The translations under genes were made by a program, and so were the position numbers. 64,000 nt of DNA, taken from NCBI RefSeq assembly GCF_009765705.1, contig NZ_LMUX01000016.1, positions 246,837 through 310,836 of the forward strand. Reading direction: 5' to 3'. Below are positions 43,596 through 51,928 of this stretch, one piece after another (the first letter of the stretch is position 1; each line of letters begins with the position of its first letter). Source of the DNA: Burkholderia sp. L27(2015) (GTDB taxonomy: Bacteria > Pseudomonadota > Gammaproteobacteria > Burkholderiales > Burkholderiaceae). Under the pieces are notes generated by a model. That model saw only the letters and a program-made list of their open reading frames with translations, searched no databases and had not been told where the DNA came from.

Positions 43596-45074
43596 ATGCG
43601 TACCTCCGCTCTTACGCTGCTGGCTTTGCTTACGCTTGGCGGCTGCCTGCTCGGGCCGAATTACCAGCGCCCCGTCGTCGATACACCGCCTGCATTTCGC
43701 TTTGCCGAGTCGGATGTGAAAGATCTCGTCAATACAGCGTGGTGGGAACAGTTTCAGGATCCGGCGTTGAACGAGCTGATTGCCACGGCTTTGGCACAGA
43801 ACAAGGATGTCAAGATTGCGGCTGCGCGCGTCGAACAATTTCTCGGGCAGTTCGTGACCACGCGTTCGCAATTGTTTCCGCAGGTAGCCGCCGGACTCGA
43901 CGGGCAACGGGAACGCGTGCCGCTCGGCACAGTTGGATTACCGACGGGCGTCGGCCCCGTGTTCAACCAGTTCCAGGCGACGCTCTCAGGCTCCTGGGAG
44001 ATCGATTTCTTCGGCAAGCTGCGCCGCCAGACGGAAGCGGCGCGTGCGAACCTGCTCGCAAGCGAAGAGGGCCGTCGCGCAACTATCCTGACGCTGGTCG
44101 CCGCGGTGGCGACGTCGTATGTGAACCTGCTGTCGCTCGATCGGCAACTCGATATCGCGAAGTCCACGGCCGCGAGCCGCGCGGCTTCCGTCCATGTGTT
44201 CCAGTTGCGCTTCTCGGGCGGCGAAATGTCGCAGGTGGAACTGGCGCAGAGCCAGTCGGAATACCAGGAGTCGCTCGCAACGATTCCCCAGCTCGAGCTG
44301 CAGATTGCCCAGCAAGAGGACGCCCTGTCGATCCTGCTCGGGGAGAACCCCGAGCCGATCGTGCGCGACCGCGAGCTGGACGATCTCGCGACGCCTGCCG
44401 TGCCTGCAGGCTTGCCGTCTGAATTGCTCACGCGCCGTCCCGACCTGCGCCAGGCGGAGCAAAACCTGATCGCCGCCAACGCGTTGATCGGCGCCGCGCG
44501 CGCGCTCTATTTTCCGTCGATCTCTCTGACCGGCTTGTTCGGCTCCGCGAGCGGACAGTTCTCATCGCTCTTCACCGGCCCCGCGCGCGTGTGGTCCTAT
44601 GCCGGCGCCGTGACGTTGCCGATCTTCACGGCGGGCAGCATTTCCGGTCAAGTGACGCAGGCCGAAGCGCAACAGCAACAAGCGCTGTTCGAGTATCAAA
44701 AGGCAATTCAGGCCGCATTCCAGCAAGTGGCCGACGCACTCGTATCGCTGCAAAAAACGCGTGAGCAGCTCGTGGCGCAGGGCAATCAGGTCGATGCGTT
44801 ACGTACGTATTCGCGCCTGGCCAGACTGCGGTACGAGGGCGGCTATACGAGCTACATCGAGGTGCTCGATGCCGAACGCAGCCTCTTCAACGCTCAGCTA
44901 ACCTACGCGCAGGCACAGGGCACGGTTTTCACCTCGACCATCAGCCTCTACCAGGCGATGGGCGGTGGCTGGGTGACCGACGCCGAACATATGACCTCGA
45001 CCACCTACGGCGAGGGTGGCGCAGTGGTGAATCCGGGCGCGTCTGCAGGTGGAACGAAAGGTCCGTCACAATGA
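43596..45074 (+). CDS. Outer-membrane efflux lipoprotein (NodT/OprM family)
   Basis: A 492-aa TolC-like trimeric channel, anchored by a lipid on Cys 17 (LLTLGGC). Duplicated outer-membrane-efflux repeats of coiled helices appear: WWEQFQDPALNELIATALAQN near residue 50, SGSWEIDFFGKLRRQTEAA near 130, LLTRRPDLRQAEQNLIAANALIGAARA near 280 and the closing YTSYIEVLDAERSLFNAQL. It completes the tripartite pump with the two genes before it. The last four bases overlap the pqiA start (ATGA), a sign of translational coupling. Confidence 0.95.
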   Translation: MRTSALTLLALLTLGGCLLGPNYQRPVVDTPPAFRFAESDVKDLVNTAWWEQFQDPALNELIATALAQNKDVKIAAARVEQFLGQFVTTRSQLFPQVAAGLDGQRERVPLGTVGLPTGVGPVFNQFQATLSGSWEIDFFGKLRRQTEAARANLLASEEGRRATILTLVAAVATSYVNLLSLDRQLDIAKSTAASRAASVHVFQLRFSGGEMSQVELAQSQSEYQESLATIPQLELQIAQQEDALSILLGENPEPIVRDRELDDLATPAVPAGLPSELLTRRPDLRQAEQNLIAANALIGAARALYFPSISLTGLFGSASGQFSSLFTGPARVWSYAGAVTLPIFTAGSISGQVTQAEAQQQQALFEYQKAIQAAFQQVADALVSLQKTREQLVAQGNQVDALRTYSRLARLRYEGGYTSYIEVLDAERSLFNAQLTYAQAQGTVFTSTISLYQAMGGGWVTDAEHMTSTTYGEGGAVVNPGASAGGTKGPSQ

Positions 45075-46336
45075 GTTCGAACCGTCTGATTGCCTGCCAC
45101 GAATGCGACCTGCTGCAGCGCGAAACGGTGCTGGCCAAGGGGGGGAGCGCGCGCTGCCGGCGTTGCGGCGCGATACTCTATCGCAGCATGCCTGCCAGCG
45201 TCGACCGGGCGCTCGCCCTGACGCTAGCGGGAATGGTTTTGTTCGTGGTGGCGAATGCTTTCCCGATCGTCGGGCTCTCGGTGAACGGCGATCTTGTCGA
45301 GACCACGCTGTTGGGCGCGGTTCGCACGTTGTATCGCGACGGCATGTGGCCGATCGCGGGTCTCGTGTTCGCCACGACCTTGTTGATGCCGCTATTGGAC
45401 ATGGCGGCGGTGGCGTATTTGCTTGTGCCGCTGCGCATGGGACGTATCCCTCGCCGGCCGGAGATCGTGCTGCGCATGGTGCACTGGGTGACCCCGTGGG
45501 GCATGATCGAAGTGCTGATCCTTGGTATGTTGGTCGCACTCGTCAAGCTCGCACATATCGCAAGCGTGGTCCCCGGTATTGCCATGTGGGCGTTTGGTGC
45601 CGTGATGCTGGTGCTTGCCGCGGCCGCCGCGGCTTTCGATCCTCACGAGATCTGGGCGCGCATCGACGTCGCGCGAGGCCTGGCGCCCGCCCGACCCCGG
45701 CAGATCAGTGCCTCGGCTCCGACAGCCGCACGTGCGGGTCTTTTCGTCTGCCACGATTGCGGCCTGTTGTCGAAGCCGGCGGCACATGCCCATGACGGAC
45801 ACTGCCCGCGTTGCGGCGCACATCTGCACTTTCGCAAGCCCAGCAGCATTGCGCGGACCTGGGCGTTCGTGATTGCCGCCGTAATCCTCTACATCCCCGC
45901 CAACGCGCTGCCCGTGATGGATACGAGTTCGCTGTTCGGCGCGCAAACGGACACGATCCTGAGCGGCGTGGTCTATCTATGGACGTCGGGGTCATGGCCG
46001 CTCGCGGTGATTGTTTTTATCGCGAGCATCGCAGTGCCGATGCTGAAGATCATCGCGCTGACGTTCCTGGTCTTGACCGCGCAGCTACGCTGGCGCTGGC
46101 TACCCGAGAAACGGACACGGATCTACCGGGTGGTGGAATTCGTGGGGCGCTGGTCGATGCTTGATATCTACGTCATCACGATACTGGTCGCGCTCGTGCA
46201 GTTCAATGCGCTCGCGACGATCAGGGCTGGCCCCGGCGCGATCGCGTTTGGCGCGGTAGTCGTGCTGACGATGTTTGCCGCGATGTCATTCGATCCGCGC
46301 CTCATCTGGGACGCAGTGGAGGGGAATCATGGATAA
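45071..46336 (+). CDS. pqiA: PqiA family intermembrane transport protein
   Basis: A 421-aa inner-membrane protein made of two similar halves, each with a zinc ribbon and four helices. The ribbons are CHECDLLQ...CRRCG (residues 9-36) and CHDCGLLS...CPRCG (about 227-250); helices include ALTLAGMVLFVVANAFPIVGL and FVIAAVILYIPANALPVMD, the matching segment of each half. PqiA feeds or energises lipid transfer by the PqiB MCE tunnel. It overlaps the efflux channel gene by 4 bp and pqiB by 8 bp. Confidence 0.93.
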   Translation: MSSNRLIACHECDLLQRETVLAKGGSARCRRCGAILYRSMPASVDRALALTLAGMVLFVVANAFPIVGLSVNGDLVETTLLGAVRTLYRDGMWPIAGLVFATTLLMPLLDMAAVAYLLVPLRMGRIPRRPEIVLRMVHWVTPWGMIEVLILGMLVALVKLAHIASVVPGIAMWAFGAVMLVLAAAAAAFDPHEIWARIDVARGLAPARPRQISASAPTAARAGLFVCHDCGLLSKPAAHAHDGHCPRCGAHLHFRKPSSIARTWAFVIAAVILYIPANALPVMDTSSLFGAQTDTILSGVVYLWTSGSWPLAVIVFIASIAVPMLKIIALTFLVLTAQLRWRWLPEKRTRIYRVVEFVGRWSMLDIYVITILVALVQFNALATIRAGPGAIAFGAVVVLTMFAAMSFDPRLIWDAVEGNHG

Positions 46337-47963
46337 GCCGCCCGGGCAACGCGACGCGCCCGATGCCCCCGATTTCCCCGACGCGATAGGCGCGCGGCGC
46401 TCGCGCTGGCGCGTGCAGGTCGTCTGGCTGGTGCCGCTTGTCGCGGTATTGATCGGTGGCTGGCTCGCGGTGCAGGCGATCCTGGAAAAAGGGCCCACCA
46501 TCACCATTAGCTTCGTGACTGGTGAAGGCCTGGAGGCGGGCAAGACCAAGATCAAATTCAAGAACGTGGACGTCGGGGTAATCGAAAAGGTCGTCGTTTC
46601 AAGCGATCACAAACGCGTCGTGGCCACCGCCGAAATGTCTCGCGACGCTTCGAGCATGCTGGTCGACGATACCCGCTTCTGGGTCGTGCGCCCGCGCATT
46701 TCCGGCGGGACCGTCTCGGGCCTGGGCACGTTGCTCTCGGGCTCGTTTGTCGGCGTGGACATTGGCAGCAAGACCAGTGCGCGGCGCGATTTCGTCGGGC
46801 TGGAATCTCCACCTGTGTTTGCGGCCGGCGTTCCCGGGCGAGAGTTCGTGCTCAAGAGCGCCGACCTGGGTTCGCTCGACATCGGCTCGCCCGTGTTTTT
46901 CCGGCGGCTGCAGGTTGGCCAGGTGACATCGTATGAGCTCGATCCCGACGGAAAGGGCATGACACTGCATATCTTCGTCAATGCGCCCTACGATAACTAC
47001 GTGAAGGAAGGCGTTCGCTTCTGGCACGCGAGTGGTATCGACGTTTCGCTGGAGACGAGCGGTGTGAAGATCAACACCGAATCGCTGGTGTCGATCCTCA
47101 TCGGCGGGCTCGCGTTCGAGAGTCCACCCGATATGCTGGCCACTACCGAGGCTGCTGCACAAAGCGAGTTCGAGCTTTTCCGCGATCGTGACGAGGCGAT
47201 GAAACGGCATGACAACATCGTCGACACTTATGTGCTGAATTTCACGGAGTCGGTGCGTGGGCTGTTGGTCGGTGCGCCAGTCGATTTCCGCGGCATTGTG
47301 GTCGGGGAAGTGGCCGCAATCTATACACATTACGACCCAGTCACAAAGGAATTTACCATTCCGGTCGAGGTGCGCATTTTTCCGGAGCGCTTCACGTCGC
47401 GCTATGCGTCGGGTGCGAAGGGCGGCCGGATTGCACGGGACGAGGATCGCAAAACGTTCAGCGACTATCTCGTTGCACATGGATTGCGCGCGCAGTTGAA
47501 AACCGCGAGCCTGCTGACGGGGCAACTCTATGTCGCCGTGGATTTCTTCCCCGCGGCTCCGAAGGCCAAGGTGGACTGGACCTCGAATCCGCCGGAATTG
47601 CCCACCGTGCCGGGCAACCTGCAAGGGCTGCAAGATTCAATCACCAGCCTTGTCGCGAAGCTGAACAAGATTCCGTTCGAAGGCATCGGCAGCGATTTGC
47701 GCACGACCCTGCATGATGCGGATGCGCTCCTTAAGACGCTCGATACCGAAGTGGCGCCGGAGGCCCGCAGCACGCTGGCCGCCGCGCGCGCCACACTCGA
47801 CTCGGCCAACGGCGCGTTGCAGCCCGACTCTGCGTTGGCGCAGAGCACCGTCGACACGATGCGCGAATTGTCGCGTACGGCGGCGTCGTTGCGCGCGCTG
47901 GCCGACTATCTTGAACGCCATCCCGAAGCGCTGCTTCGCGGCAAGACGGAGGATAAACCGTGA
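46329..47963 (+). CDS. pqiB: PqiB family MCE protein
   Basis: A 544-aa protein with one N-terminal membrane helix (VVWLVPLVAVLIGGWLAV, residues 33-50) and three periplasmic MCE domains (starting near residues 58, 173 and 300; for example ISFVTGEGLEAGKTKIKFKNVDVG, FFRRLQVGQV, VDFRGIVVGEV), then a helical C-terminus. In E. coli PqiB forms a hexameric, needle-like tunnel across the periplasm for phospholipid transfer. The ATG at 46329 lies within the last codons of pqiA. The C-terminal helices (LRTTLHDADALLKTLDTEV) probably build the needle. Confidence 0.94.
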   Translation: MDKPPGQRDAPDAPDFPDAIGARRSRWRVQVVWLVPLVAVLIGGWLAVQAILEKGPTITISFVTGEGLEAGKTKIKFKNVDVGVIEKVVVSSDHKRVVATAEMSRDASSMLVDDTRFWVVRPRISGGTVSGLGTLLSGSFVGVDIGSKTSARRDFVGLESPPVFAAGVPGREFVLKSADLGSLDIGSPVFFRRLQVGQVTSYELDPDGKGMTLHIFVNAPYDNYVKEGVRFWHASGIDVSLETSGVKINTESLVSILIGGLAFESPPDMLATTEAAAQSEFELFRDRDEAMKRHDNIVDTYVLNFTESVRGLLVGAPVDFRGIVVGEVAAIYTHYDPVTKEFTIPVEVRIFPERFTSRYASGAKGGRIARDEDRKTFSDYLVAHGLRAQLKTASLLTGQLYVAVDFFPAAPKAKVDWTSNPPELPTVPGNLQGLQDSITSLVAKLNKIPFEGIGSDLRTTLHDADALLKTLDTEVAPEARSTLAAARATLDSANGALQPDSALAQSTVDTMRELSRTAASLRALADYLERHPEALLRGKTEDKP

Positions 47964-48550
47964 TGCGCTCTCTCTTGTTGATGCCCGTGGTGCTAACGCT
48001 GGCGCTCGTCGGCGGCTGCGGGAGCTCTCCTACCGCAAGCTTTTACACCCTCAGTCCTGTGCGCCCGCAGGAACACGTGGATACCGGCACGCCGGTCGCC
48101 ATCACGATCGGCATTGTGACGGTGCCGGAGATTGTCGACCGCCCGCAATTGGTGTTACGGGTCGACGCGAATCAGGTCGCGCTCGCGGAGTTCGACCGCT
48201 GGGCGGATCCGCTGAAGAGCCAGATCCGGCGGGTGATCGCCGCTGACCTCGCGCTGCAATTCCCGGGCGCGCTCGTTTCCGGCTATTCGCAAAGTGTGGA
48301 CCCTGCATCAACTTACCTGGTGTCGATCGATGTCCAAAGCTTCGAGTCTGCGCCCGGCGACGCGGCCTCTATCACGGTATTGTGGTCAGTGCGGCCGCCG
48401 AAGCTGGGCGCACCGATGAGCGGTCGGACCGTCGTGCGCGAGCCAACCGGCGGTGCAGGCGACGAGGCGCTCGTCGCCGCGCATAGCCGGGCCTTGGCGG
48501 CCGTCAGCCGCGACATCGCTGCCGCGCTGCGCTCGACACTTCGGCAATGA
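47963..48550 (+). CDS. pqiC: PqiC family outer-membrane lipoprotein (ABC-type transport auxiliary)
   Basis: A 195-aa lipoprotein with lipobox LVGGC (Cys near residue 19) and a PqiC/LptE-like auxiliary domain: ASFYTLSP, ITIGIVTVPEIVDRPQLVLR and FDRWADPLKSQIRRVIAADL are the family core. It docks the PqiB tunnel at the outer membrane. Starts: GTG at 47960 and ATG at 47963 both fit the GGAGG at 47948; the ATG is used. Last gene of the operon from 39085. Convergent with the potassium channel gene. Confidence 0.92.
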   Translation: MRSLLLMPVVLTLALVGGCGSSPTASFYTLSPVRPQEHVDTGTPVAITIGIVTVPEIVDRPQLVLRVDANQVALAEFDRWADPLKSQIRRVIAADLALQFPGALVSGYSQSVDPASTYLVSIDVQSFESAPGDAASITVLWSVRPPKLGAPMSGRTVVREPTGGAGDEALVAAHSRALAAVSRDIAAALRSTLRQ

Positions 48551-48646
48551 CACGGCACAGCGCGGGTGAGCGGGGCCGTCTTGACCGGCGACTGAAAGGG
48601 GGCAGCGGTGGAGCGCGACGCATGAGCGCCGTGAAGACTCGCTGCG

Positions 48647-49348
48647 TCACGTCTGCTTCGTACCCGACCCACCACTCGTGACTTGCAGTGATATCAATCG
48701 CGCAAGCACGATCGCCGGATAAAGCTGGCCGATCAGCGCCTCCATAATTGCCAGCGACCTCGCCGATTGGGCGACGGGGGTGATGTCCCCATAGCCCAGG
48801 GTGGTAAGTGTGACAAAGCTGAAGTAGACCCAAATTGAGCGATCCGACGGGCCGCCATCATGCGCGATTCCGGCATAAGCGCCAGGTACGTGGATGCTGA
48901 CTAGTTGATAGGCCTCCGCCCAGACGACCCCAATCAATATGTAAAGTGCGATCGCTCCCAAGATCCGGTCGAATGTCACCGCACCGCCGCCGAACACCTT
49001 GGTCCCGAGGACCGCACAAAGAATTCCGAGGGAAAAGATCGTTGTGCCGTCAAGCAGCCCGAGTGTCTTTTCCGGCGCGATAAACGATCGTGTCCAGTGC
49101 GCCACGATCGCCAAGCTGGCGATCAGCGCGATCGCCACGAATTGCGGGCGGTGCTCCCATGCCGTCGCCGCACCGCTAAGCAGGATCAGTGACAGAAGCA
49201 CGTCTCGCACAATTTGCGCCGAGATGCCGTCTGGAGCAACCATAAAAGGTACGACAAAGATGTTAATCAGGAGTAGGAATAGCAGGACAGCCATGCTGCC
49301 GATGCGCTGCTGCACCGTGCGATCATGCCAGCGTCGTAGGTGTGCCAT
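48647..49348 (-). CDS. Two-pore-type ion channel family protein (potassium channel)
   Basis: A 233-aa membrane protein. Four hydrophobic helices occupy residues 18-38, 45-63, 68-85 and 98-150; the ion-channel pore follows, with the pore helix SIWVYFSFVTLT and the selectivity filter TLGYGDITP near residues 178-186, then an inner helix GQLYPAIVLARLISLQV. TxGYGD makes it potassium selective. No cytosolic RCK/TrkA domain is attached, so the gating signal is unknown. Monocistronic, opposite to the pqi operon. Confidence 0.9.
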   Translation of the reverse strand: MAHLRRWHDRTVQQRIGSMAVLLFLLLINIFVVPFMVAPDGISAQIVRDVLLSLILLSGAATAWEHRPQFVAIALIASLAIVAHWTRSFIAPEKTLGLLDGTTIFSLGILCAVLGTKVFGGGAVTFDRILGAIALYILIGVVWAEAYQLVSIHVPGAYAGIAHDGGPSDRSIWVYFSFVTLTTLGYGDITPVAQSARSLAIMEALIGQLYPAIVLARLISLQVTSGGSGTKQT

Positions 49349-49616
49349 CGCCGCTCCCCGTCTGGTTTATCGGCCCGTTTGTTGCCCCTGTCCGAGTATC
49401 GCCCCGGAGGTCCAAGTGCGGCGCACGAAGAACGCGACCTCACAGATCCTGTCGCTTATTTGTCTCCCAAGTGTATACCGCTCAACCCTGGGCTTGTCAT
49501 GTTCCTACGAGTCCTTTAGCCGACCGCTGTTATCGAGCAACGACCGGGTCATTTTGTAGGAGCCCTGGGAGCCTGACCTCGAAGCACGACTCGTGCGAGA
49601 ACACCGACATGGTGCC

Positions 49617-49640
49617 GGCGCGGGCTCTATGGCCCGCGCC
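49617..49640. terminator. GC-rich hairpin downstream of the PfpI-family gene
   Basis: Arms GGCGCGGGC (49617-49625) and GCCCGCGCC (49632-49640), 8 bp past the original stop of the PfpI-family gene on the minus strand. No T tract, so a weak or factor-dependent terminator is possible. Confidence 0.45.
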
Positions 49641-49647
49641 TGATGCA

Positions 49648-50326
49648 CTAGGCTTTCAGAAGCTTAAGCAGCTCTTTGGCAGCCGGACCCGACGAGGCCG
49701 GGTTTTGGCCGGTGATTAGAAGGCCGTCGACTAGGGTGAATACACCCCAATCGGCGCCTTTTTCGTAGTGGGCGCCCAGGCGCTTGAGATCGTCCTCAAC
49801 GAGAAAAGGGCACGACCTTGGTCAGGCCTACGGCTTCCTCCTCGGAATTGGCAAAGCCGGTGACACGCTTACCCTTGACGATGGGCTGTCCCTGATAGGT
49901 CACTTTTTGCAGAACGCCAGGGGCATGACAGACGGCGGCAACCGGCTTGCCGGCGTTGTAGAAACTCTCGATCAGATCGATCGAGTTTTTGTCATTGACC
50001 AGATCCCACAAAGGGCCGTGGCCGCCGGGATAGAAAACCGTATCGTAGTCTTGCGCCTTGACTTCGGCGAGCTTGACGGTATTGGCCAAGACCTTCTGCG
50101 TTGCCGGGTCTTTCTTGAAGCGTTCCATCGTCTCGGTCTGGTTGCCTGGCTCGTCGCTCTTGGGATCGATCGGCGGCTGGCCACCCTTGGGTGATGCCAA
50201 GGTAACCTCGGCCCCTGCATCCTTGAACGCGTAGTAGGGGGCAGTGAACTCTTCGAGCCAGAAGCCGGTTGGCTTTCCGGTATCTCCAAGCTTGTTGTGC
50301 GAAGTCAAAACCATCAAGATTTTCAT
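49648..50326 (-). pseudogene. DJ-1/PfpI family glutamine amidotransferase-like protein, frameshifted
   Basis: The intact form would be about 225 aa of the type 1 glutamine amidotransferase-like (DJ-1/PfpI, Hsp31-like) family, stress-linked glyoxalases or chaperones. The nucleophile Cys 133 lies in AAVCHAPG, with Glu in GFWLEEF and the FYPGGHGPLWDL loop. After Phe 174 the frame hits a stop because a run of four T (four A on the plus strand, 49804-49807) replaces the expected three. In the other frame the family C-terminus continues intact: LVEDDLKRLGAHYEKGADWG ... ITGQNPASSGPAAKELL, ending at 49648. Either a recent one-base insertion or a homopolymer sequencing error. The truncated product would be 176 aa. 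Confidence 0.85.
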
Positions 50327-50677
50327 CGTCGGTCTCCGGTGAGGCGAATGCCTAAACGCGGTATCGCCCGGGGGTAACGCTCAAAGTGGGTGTCGTCGTT
50401 CAACTGGGTTTTTTGGGTCCTCGCCTCGCTGAGGAAATAACGTGCGTAGGCATAGAGGCCGGGACTGCCGGTCATGATGAGAAGGACGTTGTTGCCACCG
50501 CAGTCAAAACAACTGTAGCAGCTAAAGTTCTCACATGCGAGGACTGACTGTGTTCGGTCCGGTTATCTTTTCATCTATGTGGCGCAGCGCCATGTGCCAG
50601 ACTCCATCCCATCACGACGCTGCGCATTCTTACCAAGGCGGATAATTTACGGCACATCGATTTACGACACAGCGAGA
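50327..50677. other. Spacer between PfpI-family gene and porin gene
   Basis: 351 bp with no confident gene. On the minus strand a frame is open from 50562 to a TGA at 50323 overlapping the PfpI-family ATG; its only ATG (50475) lacks a ribosome binding site. The frame has high GC3 and four Cys near its upstream end, so it may be a gene remnant. Confidence 0.4.
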
Positions 50678-51721
50678 TTAGAAATCCGTGCGGATGCCAC
50701 CACCGATGGTATGGCCCGACGATAAATTGCTGGCACGATCGCCCAGTACGGCCGCGTAAATATCCGTGCTTTTTGACAGCGGATAGTCATAACCGACCGA
50801 CCAAGTGTTACGCGATACGCCGCTTTCGCCGGTGCTCTTCGAGTACGCATCCGAGGCGAGTATTTTGCCGAAGCCCACTGGAATCGACGTACCCAGTTGG
50901 CCCGTATTGATCCCGACATCACCGGTCAGGATGGAATCCCAGACGTGTTGATATTGACCGAAGATCTTGAACACGCCAAAGTCATAGGAGAGGCCCGTTG
51001 ACGCCACCGATTGCGTCGTCATGCCGGGAAGGACCGTGCTGAGGTCCCCCGGATTGATGTTGAACTTGATCTGCTGCCAGACGGCCGATGCTGAGAGTGG
51101 CCCCTGGTTGTAGGCCAACTGACCACTCCATTTATTCTGCCCCAGATGGCCCGTATCGCCACCGAGCACATACATGGCTTTGCCAGTCAGGCCATTCACT
51201 ATCGGCGCGGTATAAAGTACGCTGTTGGACCATTCGCCACCGTTACCCGAAACCCCCTGACCGTTTACCGCGACATAAGTTTGGATCACGATCGGCGAGA
51301 AGATGAAGGAATTGAAAAATGGATTGAAATAAATCGTCGAGAACCACAAGGGGGGAGGAATCTGTCCGAGCGTCAGCGCACCCCAGGAACCCCGTACCCC
51401 AACCCACGCGTTGCGCGAGAAGAAGCCGTCGCCCGCGAAGCGGCCATAGGTGCCGTTCTGAATATTGAAATAACTCTCCAAGTCGAAAATCACGCTATTG
51501 CCGCCGCCCAGATCTTCAGTGCCGCGTATTCCCCAGTACGAAGCCGTCATGCCGCCGTTGCCGACCAAGACGGCGGTCGGGCCTCCCAGCGCCTTTTTCT
51601 CGCCTCCCCATGCATCGATCTGGCCGTACATTTGCACGCTGGATTGAGCCAGCGCCGCGCCGCTTACAAGGGCTGTGCCCATGATGATCGCTTGCAGGAC
51701 TTTTCGTAGTCTCGTCTTCAT
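50678..51721 (-). CDS. Gram-negative porin
   Basis: A 347-aa outer-membrane porin with a signal peptide (IIMGTALVSGAALA), first strand QSSVQMYGQIDAWG, the YWGIRGTEDLGGGNSVIFDLES block and a C-terminal Phe (GGGIRTDF). Loop 3 is unusual: aromatic and hydrophobic (PPPLWFSTIYFNPFFNSFIFSP), compared with the porin at 16202, suggesting a narrower or more hydrophobic pore. It lies on the same strand and downstream of two inner-membrane transporter genes, and so may supply the same substrate across the outer membrane. Confidence 0.92.
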   Translation of the reverse strand: MKTRLRKVLQAIIMGTALVSGAALAQSSVQMYGQIDAWGGEKKALGGPTAVLVGNGGMTASYWGIRGTEDLGGGNSVIFDLESYFNIQNGTYGRFAGDGFFSRNAWVGVRGSWGALTLGQIPPPLWFSTIYFNPFFNSFIFSPIVIQTYVAVNGQGVSGNGGEWSNSVLYTAPIVNGLTGKAMYVLGGDTGHLGQNKWSGQLAYNQGPLSASAVWQQIKFNINPGDLSTVLPGMTTQSVASTGLSYDFGVFKIFGQYQHVWDSILTGDVGINTGQLGTSIPVGFGKILASDAYSKSTGESGVSRNTWSVGYDYPLSKSTDIYAAVLGDRASNLSSGHTIGGGIRTDF

Positions 51722-51928
51722 TATTGTCTCCGATCGTTGTAATGTTTTATTTAGGATTTTGTAATTAGGAATGCAAAATTAATGTGTCAATTTGAAAGCG
51801 CTACGCCTGCGTTACGGTTGGGATTCCGGTTGGGACTGGAGCGGCCGTTCGAACTTCATACGGCGTTCCCGGTACCTGTCTAACGCCGTTGCACATTTTG
51901 GTTCGTCGCGGCCGCCGACGCCACTGGG

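Noticed and set aside
46599-47633. 344-aa frame on the minus strand opposite pqiB
   Set aside because: Antisense shadow; pqiB has three MCE domains and lies in a tight operon.
50323-50562. Open minus-strand frame ending in a TGA that overlaps the PfpI-family ATG
   Set aside because: Only one internal ATG, without a ribosome binding site, and no recognisable domain; kept as a possible remnant in the spacer entry.
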